A DNA stretch of 46,184 nucleotides from a bacterium (lineage in GTDB: Bacteria; Myxococcota_A; Polyangia; Nannocystales; Nannocystaceae), in assembly GCA_024742475.1 (NCBI GenBank), contig JANSYI010000018.1, positions 145,001 to 191,184 on the forward strand. The letters are read 5' to 3'. The position numbers and the translations under genes were made by a program. Positions 7,964-16,334 of the stretch are shown piece by piece. The notes beneath the pieces were generated by a model, which did no database searches, was not told the origin of the DNA, and saw only the letters and a list, made by a program, of their open reading frames with translations. Each line of letters opens with the position of its first letter. Position 1 is the stretch's first letter.

Positions 7964-8926
7964 TCAAAACGCCCAAGTCATCCCGGTTTCTTTCTCCGAG
8001 AGCGCCCAAAGCCGCTGCATGACCGGCTTGTCGTAGGCGTGGGGTTTCAGGGTACCCCGGCCCACCGGACCCACCCACTCCATCCGCCCCGTCGGACCGT
8101 AGAGGGCCCGTTGCTCGAGGCCCTCTTCAGTCGCACACATCACCTCCGGCCACGACCCGCGTTGAGCCGACTGCACCAGCGGCGACCAGGTCATCAGCCG
8201 AAACATGATGCGCGTCGCCAGGTTGCCACTGGTCGTGATGAGCGACGTCTTCGACGATCCAGGGTGACAGACATAGACCAACACGTCCGTCTTGCCCGCC
8301 TCCGCGAGGCGGTCCTGCAGCTCGTACGCGAACATCATCTGCGCCAGCTTGCTCTGAGAGTAGGTCTCGTTCTGGTGGTAGTTCGCGTCCCAGTTCATGT
8401 CATCGAACTGGATGGTCTTGATGCCCATGTCGTAGCCGAGGCTGCTGACGACCACGATGCGCCCCTTCGACGCTTCTATCCGCGGAAACAGGAGCCCGCA
8501 CAGCAAGAAGTGACCGTAGTGGTTCGTCCCCAGCATGCTCTCGAATCCATCCTCGGTGAGCCGCTGCGTCGGCACCTGTGCGATGGCAGCGTTGCACAGC
8601 AGCGCGTCGATCCGCGGGACGGTCTCGAGCACCTCGGCGGCCGCTTTGCGCACGCCCGCGAGCGAAGCCAGGTCCATGCGAATGAAGGTCACGTCGGCAT
8701 CGGCCCCGAATTCCTCCCGGAGCTTCGCGATGGCGGCCTGCGACCGTTCGGGCGAGCGATTGAGCATCACGACGCTCGCACCCTTGCCCAGCAGGGTGCG
8801 CGCAGCCTGAAACCCCGTCCCCGAGTTGGCCCCGGTGATGAGATACGTCTTGCCGCCGAGATCGCCCAGCCGCTGTGGAGTCCATCCCTGCGGACCGAAC
8901 AGGGTCTTCTTGTTGCTCGCGTTCAC
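7964..8926 (-). CDS. short-chain dehydrogenase/reductase (retinol-dehydrogenase/protochlorophyllide-reductase-like)
   Basis: A 320-residue NAD(P)-dependent oxidoreductase. It has the cofactor motif TGANSGTG at about residue 32, NNAG replaced by CNAAI, the catalytic serine strand VVVSSLGYDM and the YSQSK motif (YxxxK). The long C-terminal part matches light-dependent protochlorophyllide-reductase or retinol-dehydrogenase-like SDRs rather than short classical ones. The start is GTG at 8926. It is divergent from an AraC-family regulator, a common arrangement in which the regulator controls the dehydrogenase. The substrate is unknown. Confidence 0.88.
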   Translation of the reverse strand: MNASNKKTLFGPQGWTPQRLGDLGGKTYLITGANSGTGFQAARTLLGKGASVVMLNRSPERSQAAIAKLREEFGADADVTFIRMDLASLAGVRKAAAEVLETVPRIDALLCNAAIAQVPTQRLTEDGFESMLGTNHYGHFLLCGLLFPRIEASKGRIVVVSSLGYDMGIKTIQFDDMNWDANYHQNETYSQSKLAQMMFAYELQDRLAEAGKTDVLVYVCHPGSSKTSLITTSGNLATRIMFRLMTWSPLVQSAQRGSWPEVMCATEEGLEQRALYGPTGRMEWVGPVGRGTLKPHAYDKPVMQRLWALSEKETGMTWAF

Positions 8927-9012
8927 GAGGATAGACCTACCACTCGCCGCGCAGCGTTCAATGCATCGTTCTGGTCAAAAACTTGCACAATCACCTCATC
9001 AGAGCTCGAATC

Positions 9013-9984
9013 ATGCCAGCATGTGCTATGAGATCCGACGTGGCACCACCGCAGACGAAGGCGAGCCGAGCATCGAGTCGAGACCTCATCCGCTCGAGCG
9101 TCGGCCGCCACGCCACAGCGCCGGGCAGCACGACCACGCTCTTCGAGGGCGTGGAGCTCTTTCGTGTCGAAGCGCCGTTCGAACGCACACCTGGGATATA
9201 CGCGCCCTGCGTGTGCGCCATCGTTGCCGGCGAGAAGATCGTGCGCATCGAGGACGCGGTCCACGTCTTCGGCGAAGACCGCTACGTGTGCGCCACGTTG
9301 CCGACGCCAGTCCTCGCCGACGTGCCCAATGCAACGCCAAGCTCACCGCTGCTCGGCGTCATCATCCGGCTGCACACCCACACCGTCTCGCGACTCGTGC
9401 TCGAGGCCCAGGTCGCGCACGGCACCTTGCCCACGAGTGACGGCCCTCGCCCGGGGCTCGACACCGCAGCCCGTGACAGCCGCTTCGACGTCGCTCTGGC
9501 CGGCCTGCTCGAGCTCCTCGACGACCCACCCGCAGCCGCGGTCCTCGGAGAGGGCCGGCTTCGCGAGGTCCTCTATGCCATCCTCCTCGGAGAGGCGGGG
9601 GAGCGAGTGCGCACTGACTTCGGCAGAGCCCCCGCGCTGGCCACGACCCTGGCCCACCTTCACACGCACATCGCCGAGGATTTCTCGGTCGATGCGCTCG
9701 CGCGCCGTGCCGGCATGAGTCGCGCCGCCTTCGACCGTCAGTTCAAGGCGACCACGTTGCTCTCCCCGCTTCAGTACATCAAGGCGCTGCGTCTGCACGA
9801 GGCATCGATGCGCCTGGCACAGGGCGAGGGCGTCGGTGAAGCGGCCACCGCGGTCGGCTATCACAACGCGTCACAGTTCAGCCGCGAGTTCCGCCGGAAG
9901 TTCGGGGCGTCGCCCCGACAGTGGGCCCAACGGGCACGAGACATCGCACCCGCTGGCGTTGACCCACTTCATCGCGCACCATGA
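9013..9984 (+). CDS. AraC-family transcriptional regulator with AraC_N cupin domain
   Basis: An AraC-type regulator, about 323 residues. The N-terminal AraC_N domain covers roughly residues 40-190: GVELFRVEAPFERTPGIYAP and CAIVAGEKIVRI are its conserved strands. The C-terminal double helix-turn-helix is clear: FSVDALARRAGMSRAAFDRQ, then ATAVGYHNASQFSREFRRKF. ATG codons at 9013 and 9028 are both plausible and neither has a strong ribosome site; a TTG at 8985 region is less likely. It is divergent from one SDR and overlaps a second SDR downstream by 4 bp (ATGA), so it probably regulates both. Confidence 0.88.
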   Translation: MPACAMRSDVAPPQTKASRASSRDLIRSSVGRHATAPGSTTTLFEGVELFRVEAPFERTPGIYAPCVCAIVAGEKIVRIEDAVHVFGEDRYVCATLPTPVLADVPNATPSSPLLGVIIRLHTHTVSRLVLEAQVAHGTLPTSDGPRPGLDTAARDSRFDVALAGLLELLDDPPAAAVLGEGRLREVLYAILLGEAGERVRTDFGRAPALATTLAHLHTHIAEDFSVDALARRAGMSRAAFDRQFKATTLLSPLQYIKALRLHEASMRLAQGEGVGEAATAVGYHNASQFSREFRRKFGASPRQWAQRARDIAPAGVDPLHRAP

Positions 9985-10862
9985 GCCTCGTGTCACAGCC
10001 GCTGGCAGGTCGAACCGCTCTCGTCGTCGGAGGGTCCTCGGGAATCGGCAAGGGCATCGGGCTCGAGCTCGCAGCACGAGGCGCCGACATCATCGTGTCA
10101 TCGCGGAGGTCCGAGGCCGGCGAGGCCGCGGTTGCCGAGCTGGTCGAGGCATCTGCAGGACGCACGCCGAGTCACCGCTTCGCCCGCCTCGATGCCTCCT
10201 CGCTTCGCGGCGTTCGCGAGTTCACGCAGCAGCTCGCAGCCGAGCGTGAATCGCTGGACTTCCTCGTGATGTGCCAGACCAAGGCCTCGTTTGGAGGGCG
10301 CGAAGAGACGCGTGAGGGGTTCGAGATCAAGCTCGTCTTGCACGTCTACTCCCGGCTGCTGCTCGCCGCCGACCTACTCCCGCTCCTGCGCCGCGGCGAG
10401 CGGCCGGGCACCCCCGGAGGCTGCGTACTCAGCGTGCTCTCCGGTGGCGTCCACAGCGGCTTGGCCGACTGGACCGACCCCGATCTCGCGCAGACCTTCT
10501 CTCTCAAGCGGGCCGCCGACGCGGCCGGCACCTACAACGACCTAGGCCTTCAGCACTTGGCCGACCAGGCCGGCAGCGAAGACCTCGGGTTTCTTCACGC
10601 CTCGCCCGGGTTCGTCGACTCGAAGTGGGGCCACGAGACGCGCGCCGCGTTCCTGATCAAGGCCGCCCAAAAGCTGTTCGCGACCTCGATCGAGGAGTGC
10701 GGCCGGACCATGGTCGAGGCGATGTGTGACGACCGCTTCGCGCGTGGTTTTCACTGCGTCGACCACCACGGCAAACCGGCGAAGACCACCAAAGCGCAGA
10801 CGCCTCACAACGTCGCCGCGCTGCAGAAGCACCTGGCTGCAGTGTTCGAGACGGCGCTTTGA
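9981..10862 (+). CDS. atypical SDR-family protein lacking the catalytic lysine
   Basis: A 293-residue Rossmann-fold protein with an N-terminal cofactor motif VVGGSSGIGKGIGLELA. The NNAG position reads MCQTKASFGG and the serine strand is VLSVLSGGVHSG. Where classical SDRs have YxxxK this one has TYNDLGLQHLA, so the tyrosine is present but the lysine is missing. The same YNDL pattern occurs in a set of fungal-type SDR relatives, so it is probably a natural variant, not decay. Start ATG overlaps the AraC stop. HASPGFVDSKWG matches the family's conserved PG segment. The reaction is unknown. Confidence 0.82.
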   Translation: MSLVSQPLAGRTALVVGGSSGIGKGIGLELAARGADIIVSSRRSEAGEAAVAELVEASAGRTPSHRFARLDASSLRGVREFTQQLAAERESLDFLVMCQTKASFGGREETREGFEIKLVLHVYSRLLLAADLLPLLRRGERPGTPGGCVLSVLSGGVHSGLADWTDPDLAQTFSLKRAADAAGTYNDLGLQHLADQAGSEDLGFLHASPGFVDSKWGHETRAAFLIKAAQKLFATSIEECGRTMVEAMCDDRFARGFHCVDHHGKPAKTTKAQTPHNVAALQKHLAAVFETAL

Positions 10863-11040
10863 ACCCGGGCGCGGAGGACAGTGGGCCGGCGGCCTGCTAG
10901 ACCGCCCGGGATGTACACCGTTCGAGGCGCTGAATCGTCGAGACGTCGTCGCACACGGGACGCGAGCCGCGCGATCACGGTACCCTCTCCGATTAGGTAG
11001 TCTTGACCTTTTGCAACGCGGTTGCACCTTCTGACCCGCC

Positions 11041-11427
11041 GTGACGACCCAACCTCATCCCGACCTCACCCCTGAACTGATCGCCGAACTCGAAGCGAAG
11101 CTCGAGCAGGAGCGCCAAGCGATCATCACCCGCACCCGCGCACGCTCTTCCGAGGCGCTGTCCGAGCGGCTTCAGCTGCCCGACGAGGCCGACCAAGCGA
11201 CCGCGCAGGAGGCACAGGCCTTCGAGCTCAAGCTCGCCAACAAGGACCGCAAGCTCCTCAACCTCATCGAGCACGCAATCGACAAGATGCGCCGCGGCGA
11301 GTACGGCCTGTGCGAGGGTACCGACGAGCCGATCGAGCTTCGCCGACTTCAAGCGCGGCCCTGGGCTCGCTTCAGCATCGCGCACAAAGAACAGCTCGAG
11401 CTCGAGCGCTCGATGCACATCAAGTAG
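11041..11427 (+). CDS. TraR/DksA-family protein with degenerate zinc finger
   Basis: A 128-residue DksA-like protein that should enter the RNA polymerase secondary channel and modulate initiation. It has a coiled-coil (about residues 10-90), and its tip carries the acidic DEADQA (DxxDxA), the motif essential in E. coli DksA. The C-terminal domain keeps the fold signature YGLCEGTDEPIELRRLQARP, but only the first of the four zinc cysteines remains; the others are Thr, Ser/Phe and His/Ala region residues. This resembles zinc-independent DksA paralogues such as Pseudomonas DksA2. The start is GTG at 11041. It is convergent with the crotonase gene, only 3 bp between stops. Confidence 0.88.
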   Translation: MTTQPHPDLTPELIAELEAKLEQERQAIITRTRARSSEALSERLQLPDEADQATAQEAQAFELKLANKDRKLLNLIEHAIDKMRRGEYGLCEGTDEPIELRRLQARPWARFSIAHKEQLELERSMHIK

Positions 11428-11430
11428 CCG

Positions 11431-12222
11431 TCATCGGCCCTTGAAGTCACCGTCACGGCGCTCGACGAACGAGCGTAGGCCCTCGGCCGCATCCTCGGAC
11501 TCCATCAGCCGCATCGCGGTGGGCAACAGCTGGTCGAACGCGGCGCGGTGCCCTTCGTTCTCGGCGGTCGCGGCCGATTCCAGCGTCGCTCGCACGCCCA
11601 GAGGCGCACGCTTGGCCACCGTCGCCGCGAGCTCCATCGCGCGAGCCCGAAGCGCGCCCGGCGAGGTGACCTCCTGCACCACGCCGATGCGCAGCGCTTC
11701 GTCGGCATCGAAGACGTCCCCCGTCAGCAGCCACCGCATTGCGTTGCCCCACCCTGCGATCGCGGGCAGCCGGACCGTCGCGCCGCCGAAGGGGAAGATG
11801 CCCCGGTTGATCTCGATCTGACCGAGCCTGGTGTCGTCGGCCGCCAGTCGAATGTCTGCCGCGAGCAGCAGCTCGATGCCGATCGTCAGGCACCAGCCCT
11901 GCACCGCCATGATGAGGGGCTTCGTTCGCCGCGGCGCTCGCATGCCCAGGGGGTCGATGCCCTGCGCGGGAAACAGAGGCGCCCCTGCCCTCACCTCCGG
12001 CCCGACCTCCGCGAGATCGAGCCCGGCCGTGAAATGCTCCCCCTCGGCCGCGAGCACCGCACACCGCAGCGTGTCGTCGGCTTCGTAGCGGGTCATCGCC
12101 TCGGACAGCTCGCGCAGCATGCGTAGGTCGAACGCGTTGCGCTTCTCGGCGCGGTCGAGCAGCACCAGGATCACGGCGCCGTGCACCTCGGTTCGGACGC
12201 GGGGACGGTCGGGAGCGGTCAT
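11431..12222 (-). CDS. enoyl-CoA hydratase/isomerase (crotonase) family protein
   Basis: A 263-residue crotonase-fold protein. The oxyanion-hole segments are visible: AEGEHFTAGLDLAEVG and PLIMAVQGWCLTIGIELLLA. The first catalytic glutamate fits IEINRGIFPFGG; the usual second glutamate (about 20 residues on) is replaced within ATVRLPAIAGW, so hydratase activity is uncertain and an isomerase or other crotonase chemistry is possible. ATG at 12222 is chosen; an upstream in-frame start at 12330 would run into the divergent arsH leader. It faces arsH with about 88 bp between starts. It could serve the thiolase/PaaN pathway 1 kb away, but nothing but proximity suggests it. Confidence 0.87.
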   Translation of the reverse strand: MTAPDRPRVRTEVHGAVILVLLDRAEKRNAFDLRMLRELSEAMTRYEADDTLRCAVLAAEGEHFTAGLDLAEVGPEVRAGAPLFPAQGIDPLGMRAPRRTKPLIMAVQGWCLTIGIELLLAADIRLAADDTRLGQIEINRGIFPFGGATVRLPAIAGWGNAMRWLLTGDVFDADEALRIGVVQEVTSPGALRARAMELAATVAKRAPLGVRATLESAATAENEGHRAAFDQLLPTAMRLMESEDAAEGLRSFVERRDGDFKGR

Positions 12223-12310
12223 GCGGAGCAGGGTTGCCGACCCGCCGCCAAGGCACAAGGCGACGGCTGTCGATCGTGCGCGTCGGTCATGCGAGCATTC
12301 GACCGCCCCG

Positions 12311-13030
12311 ATGAGCCACCACGACGGCAACCCACCCCCTCTCGCGACACCCCGATTCCCCCCGTTCGAGATTCGGACCGACCCGCCGAAGATCTTGATG
12401 CTCTACGGGTCGCTGCGGGAGCGCGCCTACAGCAGGCTGGCCAGCGAGGAGGCCGGCCGGATCCTCGAGGGTCTCGGCTGCGAGGTGCGGTTCTTCGACC
12501 CGCGTGAGCTGCCCGTCAAGGCCCCAGGTCTCGAAGAGCACCCCAAGGTCGTCGAGCTCCGCGAGCTGTCGCTGTGGTCCGAGGGCCACGTCTGGTGTTC
12601 GCCCGAGATGCACGGCGCAGTCACGGGCGTGTTCAAGAACCAGATCGACTGGATCCCGTTGTCGATGGGCGCCGTCCGGCCCACGCAGGGGCGCACGCTC
12701 GCCGTCATGCAGGTCTGCGGTGGCTCGCAGTCGTTCAACGTGGTCAACACGCTGCGTCTGCTCGGTCGCTGGATGCGAATGCTGACCATCCCCAACCAGT
12801 CGTCGGTGGCCAAGGCCTACCAAGAGTTTCACGAAGACGGCCGCATGAAGGACTCGCCCTATCGCGACCGCATCGTCGACGTGATGGAGGAACTCTACAA
12901 GTTCACGCTGCTCACCCGGGACTTGCGCGATTTCATGGTCGACCGCTTCAGCGAACGCCGCGAAGCGGCGGCCAAGGCGGCCCTCGACCCCGACAATCCC
13001 AAGCACCGGATCGGCGACAAGGGGCTGTAG
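12311..13030 (+). CDS. arsH: ArsH-type NADPH-dependent FMN reductase
   Basis: A 239-residue flavodoxin-like protein of the ArsH family, which reduces azo dyes and quinones and, in studied species, oxidises trivalent organoarsenicals. Signature segments are ILMLYGSLRERAYSRLASEEA (FMN phosphate loop, first residues) and WCSPEMHGAVTGVFKNQIDW. The conserved QVCGGSQSFN and IPNQSSVAKAYQEF also fit. Start ATG at 12311. ArsH is normally part of an ars operon; here it stands alone, 9 kb from arsR-acr3, beside a divergent crotonase. No separate ArsR operator is obvious upstream, so control by the ArsR at 2 kb is only a guess. Confidence 0.93.
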   Translation: MSHHDGNPPPLATPRFPPFEIRTDPPKILMLYGSLRERAYSRLASEEAGRILEGLGCEVRFFDPRELPVKAPGLEEHPKVVELRELSLWSEGHVWCSPEMHGAVTGVFKNQIDWIPLSMGAVRPTQGRTLAVMQVCGGSQSFNVVNTLRLLGRWMRMLTIPNQSSVAKAYQEFHEDGRMKDSPYRDRIVDVMEELYKFTLLTRDLRDFMVDRFSERREAAAKAALDPDNPKHRIGDKGL

Positions 13031-13057
13031 CCACCGCTGATCAGGCCTCGTGCTCGC

Positions 13058-14242
13058 TCACGCCCGCTCGAGCACGATCGCCGTCCCTTGCCCACCGCCC
13101 ACGCACAGCGTGGCCAACCCGTAGCGCCCCTGGGTGCGGCGCAGATGATACAGCGCCGAGAGGACGAGCCGAGTCCCCGTGGCCCCCATCGGGTGACCGA
13201 GCGCCAGCGCCCCACCGTTGGGGTTGATCGTGGCCGGGTCGAGTTCGAGCGCCCGCTGGACCGCAATCGATTGCACCGCGAACGAGTCGTTGAGCTCCAC
13301 CACGTCGAGGTCGGCGACCGTGAGCCCCGCGTCGGCCAGCGCGCGTCGGCTGGCCTCCACCGGCCCCAGTCCCATGCGCTTGGGCGCGATGCCGACGTTG
13401 GCCCAGCTGACGACCCGCCCCAGCACGCGCGCGCCGGACTGCTCGGCCATGGCGGACGTAGACATCACCACCGCGGCCGCGGCGTCGTTGAGTCCGCAGG
13501 AGTTGCCCGCCGTGTTCACTCCGCCCTCGTACAGCCCCGGTAGCGCGGCCAGGGCCTCGAGCGTCGACTCGGGACGCGGCGCCTCGTCGCGCTCGACCGA
13601 AATCGGCTTGCGACGGCGACCGGCCATCACGGGCACGATCTCCTCCGCGTAGACCCCGGCTTCTTGGGCTCGCGTGGCTCGCTGCTGCGCCTCCACGGCC
13701 GCCGCGTCTGCCTCCTCGCGGGTGATGCCCTGCTCGGCTGCGAGGAACTCCACGGTCTCGCCGATCGAGCATCCCGCCATCGGGTCGTGCAGCGCGCTGA
13801 AGAGCACGTCGTCCACGTCGGACTTGACCATTCGCCAGCCTTGCCGGACGCCGCGCATCGCGTAGGGCGTCATGCTCATGTTCTCGGCGCCGCCGGCCAG
13901 CACGCACTGCGCCTCGCCGACCGCCATCGCCTTGGCGCCTTGAATGACCGCCTCCATGCCCGACGCGCACGCCCGATTGACGACGAGCGCGGCGCGGTCC
14001 TCCGGCATGCCAACTTGAAGCCCCACGTGGCGGGCCAGATACACCGTGTCCTTCGCGGACTGCAGCACGTTGCCGAAGATCGTGGCGTCGACCTGCTCGG
14101 GCGACACGCCCGCGCGCTCGAGCGCCCCTTTGGCCGCCGTCACGCCGAGCGCGGTGGGGGTGATGCGGCTGAGGCCGCCCAGAAAGGTGCCGACGGGCGT
14201 TCGGGCGCCGTCCAAAATCAGGATGTCGTCGATGCGGGGCAT
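13058..14242 (-). CDS. acetyl-CoA C-acyltransferase (thiolase)
   Basis: A 394-residue thiolase that cleaves 3-ketoacyl-CoA with CoA (or condenses acyl-CoAs). The nucleophile Cys lies in VNRACASGMEAV (about residue 90), the histidine in GGALALGHPMGATG and the second Cys in LCVGGGQG. The usual NEAFA box reads NDSFA, a conservative change. Start ATG at 14242 lies inside the 3' end of the paaN-like gene (25-bp overlap), so the two are coupled. The role would be the last, chain-shortening step of the operon's pathway; PaaJ-like cleavage is possible, but the oxygenase upstream suggests a substrate other than phenylacetate. Confidence 0.92.
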   Translation of the reverse strand: MPRIDDILILDGARTPVGTFLGGLSRITPTALGVTAAKGALERAGVSPEQVDATIFGNVLQSAKDTVYLARHVGLQVGMPEDRAALVVNRACASGMEAVIQGAKAMAVGEAQCVLAGGAENMSMTPYAMRGVRQGWRMVKSDVDDVLFSALHDPMAGCSIGETVEFLAAEQGITREEADAAAVEAQQRATRAQEAGVYAEEIVPVMAGRRRKPISVERDEAPRPESTLEALAALPGLYEGGVNTAGNSCGLNDAAAAVVMSTSAMAEQSGARVLGRVVSWANVGIAPKRMGLGPVEASRRALADAGLTVADLDVVELNDSFAVQSIAVQRALELDPATINPNGGALALGHPMGATGTRLVLSALYHLRRTQGRYGLATLCVGGGQGTAIVLERA

Positions 14243-15912
14243 GGTTCTTCGGTCTTCGACTGCACGATGCGAAAGCGCCGGGTCACGAACGCGAGATCGG
14301 TGAGGCAGGCATTGCCGGCTGGGTTCAGCCCGGTGACGTGGTAGTCGCTGAACGCGGCCGTGAAGTTGATCGGGCGCTGACCCAGGAGGTTGATGCCCAC
14401 CGACGACCCGCGCGAAGCGAAGGTGTCTTCGATCGCCGCGCAGAACCGTGGGTCCACCGAGTAGGCATAGTTGGCGATCGACCCGAACTGCTGCGCGTCC
14501 GCGCTGGCGTGCTCCAGGGCCTGCTCGCGCGAATCGGCCTCGATGACGAAGCCGACCGGACCGAAGTGCTCCTGCTGGTAGACCGAGTCCGGCGCCGAGG
14601 CGCGGATGACCAGCGGCGTGGCCGTCCGCGCGTTGGGGTAGGCCGGGTGCGCGTAGGGGACGCTCGCCCGAACCACCCCGGGGTGGTCGGCGAGACGACG
14701 GAGCGTGTCGTTGATCGCGTCCGTCTGCAATGCGCCGCAAATGCCCGCAGCATGCTGGGGGTCGGCCAGCATGCGGTCGATGGCCCCGACCAGCGCCTCC
14801 GAGAACGCAGCGGGGGAGACACGCTCTTCCCCAACGCGGACGCCATCGCGGGGCACGAAGATGTTCTGCGCCGCCGTGCACATCTGGGCCGAGAACAGGC
14901 ACAGGCTCTGCGCGATCGCGTCGACCACCGGGTCCAGCGCGACGGCGGACTCGACGACCACCGCGTTGCACCCCGCGGTCTCGGTGTAGACGTCGGCCGC
15001 CGTGCAGTGCGTTTCGATCCAGGCACCGAACGCCTGGCTGCCCGTGAAGTCGATGATGGCCGTGCTCTCGTGGAGCAGCAGATCCTTGGTGATCGGGCTC
15101 GCGCGCGTGTCGGCGGCGAGCGTGACCACGTTGGGGTCGAACCCGGCCTCCTCGAGCGTGGCGCGTGCGATTTGCACCGCCCGCGCCATCGGGAGGATGC
15201 ACTCGGGGTGGGGCTTGAGCACCACCGGGTTCGCCGTCGCGAGGTTGGCGAACAGCGCCGGGTAGGCGTTCCACGCCGGGTAAGACCCGCACGAGATCAC
15301 GACCGCGACGCCGCGGGGGATCAGCCGATAGCGCTTGCGCAGCCTGACCGGCGCCCCCCCGAACCTGCGCTCGAACACCGCGCCCTCGGGGACGTCCCGC
15401 ATGGCCTTGTAGGCGTAGGCCAACCCCTCGAGCCCCCGATCCAGCGAGTTCGCGCCGCTGCCCGCGAACGCCATCATGAACCCCTGACCGGCGGTGTGCA
15501 TGGTGGCAAACGCATTGGCGAACACGTCGGCGGCGAGGCGGTCGAGGATCTCCATGCATACGCCGACCCGGGCCTGAACGCCCGCATCGCGCCATGACGG
15601 AAGGGCTGCCTTCGCGGCACGCATGAGCGCGTCGGGGTCGACCGCGGGGTAGTCGACGCCGAGCGGCTCCCCTGTGTACGGCGAGACCTCGGCCCCCGTC
15701 CGTCCGATCTCCCCGGGCATCGTCAGCGGAAACGACGTGCCGAGCGTCGCGTCGAACCACGCCTGCCCGGCTGCCTTCGCGCCATCGGGGTGCAGCGTGC
15801 CGGAGGGCGACTCGATGAACGGCGTCCACGCTGAACGCTGCGCGCAGGCCTCGACCGCGCGCTGCAGCCGAGCTCGATGAGAAGAGAACCAGGTGTCTAC
15901 GAGCGTCGCCAT
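14218..15912 (-). CDS. paaN: PaaN-type aldehyde dehydrogenase (phenylacetate-degradation family)
   Basis: A 564-residue aldehyde-dehydrogenase-superfamily protein matching the PaaN family (the ALDH half of PaaZ without a MaoC hydratase domain). Characteristic segments: YKAMRDVPEGAVFERRFGG, VISCGSYPAWNAYPALFANL (cofactor-side), FTGSQAFGAWIETHCTAA, ETAGCNAVVVE and the catalytic cysteine in LFSAQMCTAAQNIFVP. The C-terminal NPAGNACLTDLAFVTRRFR closes the fold. PaaN-type enzymes oxidise a CoA-bound or aromatic-derived semialdehyde. No paaABCDE oxygenase or paaG/paaK gene is in the window, so it may work on a different aldehyde, for instance one released by the carotenoid-oxygenase-type enzyme upstream. 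ATG overlaps the lipocalin-like gene by 16 bp. Confidence 0.88.
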   Translation of the reverse strand: MATLVDTWFSSHRARLQRAVEACAQRSAWTPFIESPSGTLHPDGAKAAGQAWFDATLGTSFPLTMPGEIGRTGAEVSPYTGEPLGVDYPAVDPDALMRAAKAALPSWRDAGVQARVGVCMEILDRLAADVFANAFATMHTAGQGFMMAFAGSGANSLDRGLEGLAYAYKAMRDVPEGAVFERRFGGAPVRLRKRYRLIPRGVAVVISCGSYPAWNAYPALFANLATANPVVLKPHPECILPMARAVQIARATLEEAGFDPNVVTLAADTRASPITKDLLLHESTAIIDFTGSQAFGAWIETHCTAADVYTETAGCNAVVVESAVALDPVVDAIAQSLCLFSAQMCTAAQNIFVPRDGVRVGEERVSPAAFSEALVGAIDRMLADPQHAAGICGALQTDAINDTLRRLADHPGVVRASVPYAHPAYPNARTATPLVIRASAPDSVYQQEHFGPVGFVIEADSREQALEHASADAQQFGSIANYAYSVDPRFCAAIEDTFASRGSSVGINLLGQRPINFTAAFSDYHVTGLNPAGNACLTDLAFVTRRFRIVQSKTEEPCPASTTS

Positions 15913-16334
15913 CGCAAGGTGTAGTGTCGGGTTCCGCGGCTCGATTCGACCGCGTACGCAAGCGTGAGTTGGTTGCCCTCGAGGCTGGCCGTGCGCCGCT
16001 GCTGCATGCCCACGATGTTCGGCACCGAGGCCAGCTCGACGTGATGCACCACGTCCTCGCCGTCGAGCTCGTAGCGGCCGACGTAGGCGAGATAGGCGTC
16101 GAACGCGGCGGCCTTTTCGCCGTCGGGGGCCTTGGCGTAGGCCTCGAGCCGGGGCACGGAGAGCAGCGGTCTGTCGCCGCGGCTGAGCGTGGCGGACATC
16201 GTGCCGTCCGAGCCGTACATCAACCGGCCCAGCGCGCCCTCCCCCATCGGGTACGTCTGGGTGCCGCCGGGCAGCTCGACCACGAACGCCTCCAGGTCCC
16301 AGCTCCCGTGCAGCTGATCAGGACGCAGCGGCAT
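15897..16334 (-). CDS. lipocalin-like domain protein
   Basis: A 145-residue protein of the lipocalin-like (Lipocalin_5) type. LHGSWDLEAFVVELPGG is the typical GxW start of the barrel, followed by GRLMYGSDGTMSATLSRGD, DAYLAYVGRYELDGE and a closing TLRWRRS strand. No signal peptide is seen, so it is cytoplasmic. It starts inside the end of the oxygenase gene (17-bp overlap) and ends inside the start of paaN (16-bp overlap). Proteins of this type bind small hydrophobic molecules or serve as small isomerases or hydratases; a role in carrying or processing the oxygenase product is inference. Confidence 0.82.
   Translation of the reverse strand: MPLRPDQLHGSWDLEAFVVELPGGTQTYPMGEGALGRLMYGSDGTMSATLSRGDRPLLSVPRLEAYAKAPDGEKAAAFDAYLAYVGRYELDGEDVVHHVELASVPNIVGMQQRRTASLEGNQLTLAYAVESSRGTRHYTLRWRRS

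Noticed and set aside
11012..11026. TGCAAC-GCG-GTTGCA hairpin before the DksA-like gene as a riboswitch or terminator
   Set aside because: Six-base stem with a 3-base loop only; no further structure or T-run, so I could not support a function.
12119..12310. Upstream in-frame extension of arsH
   Set aside because: It would overlap the divergent crotonase start; family N-terminus fits ATG 12311.
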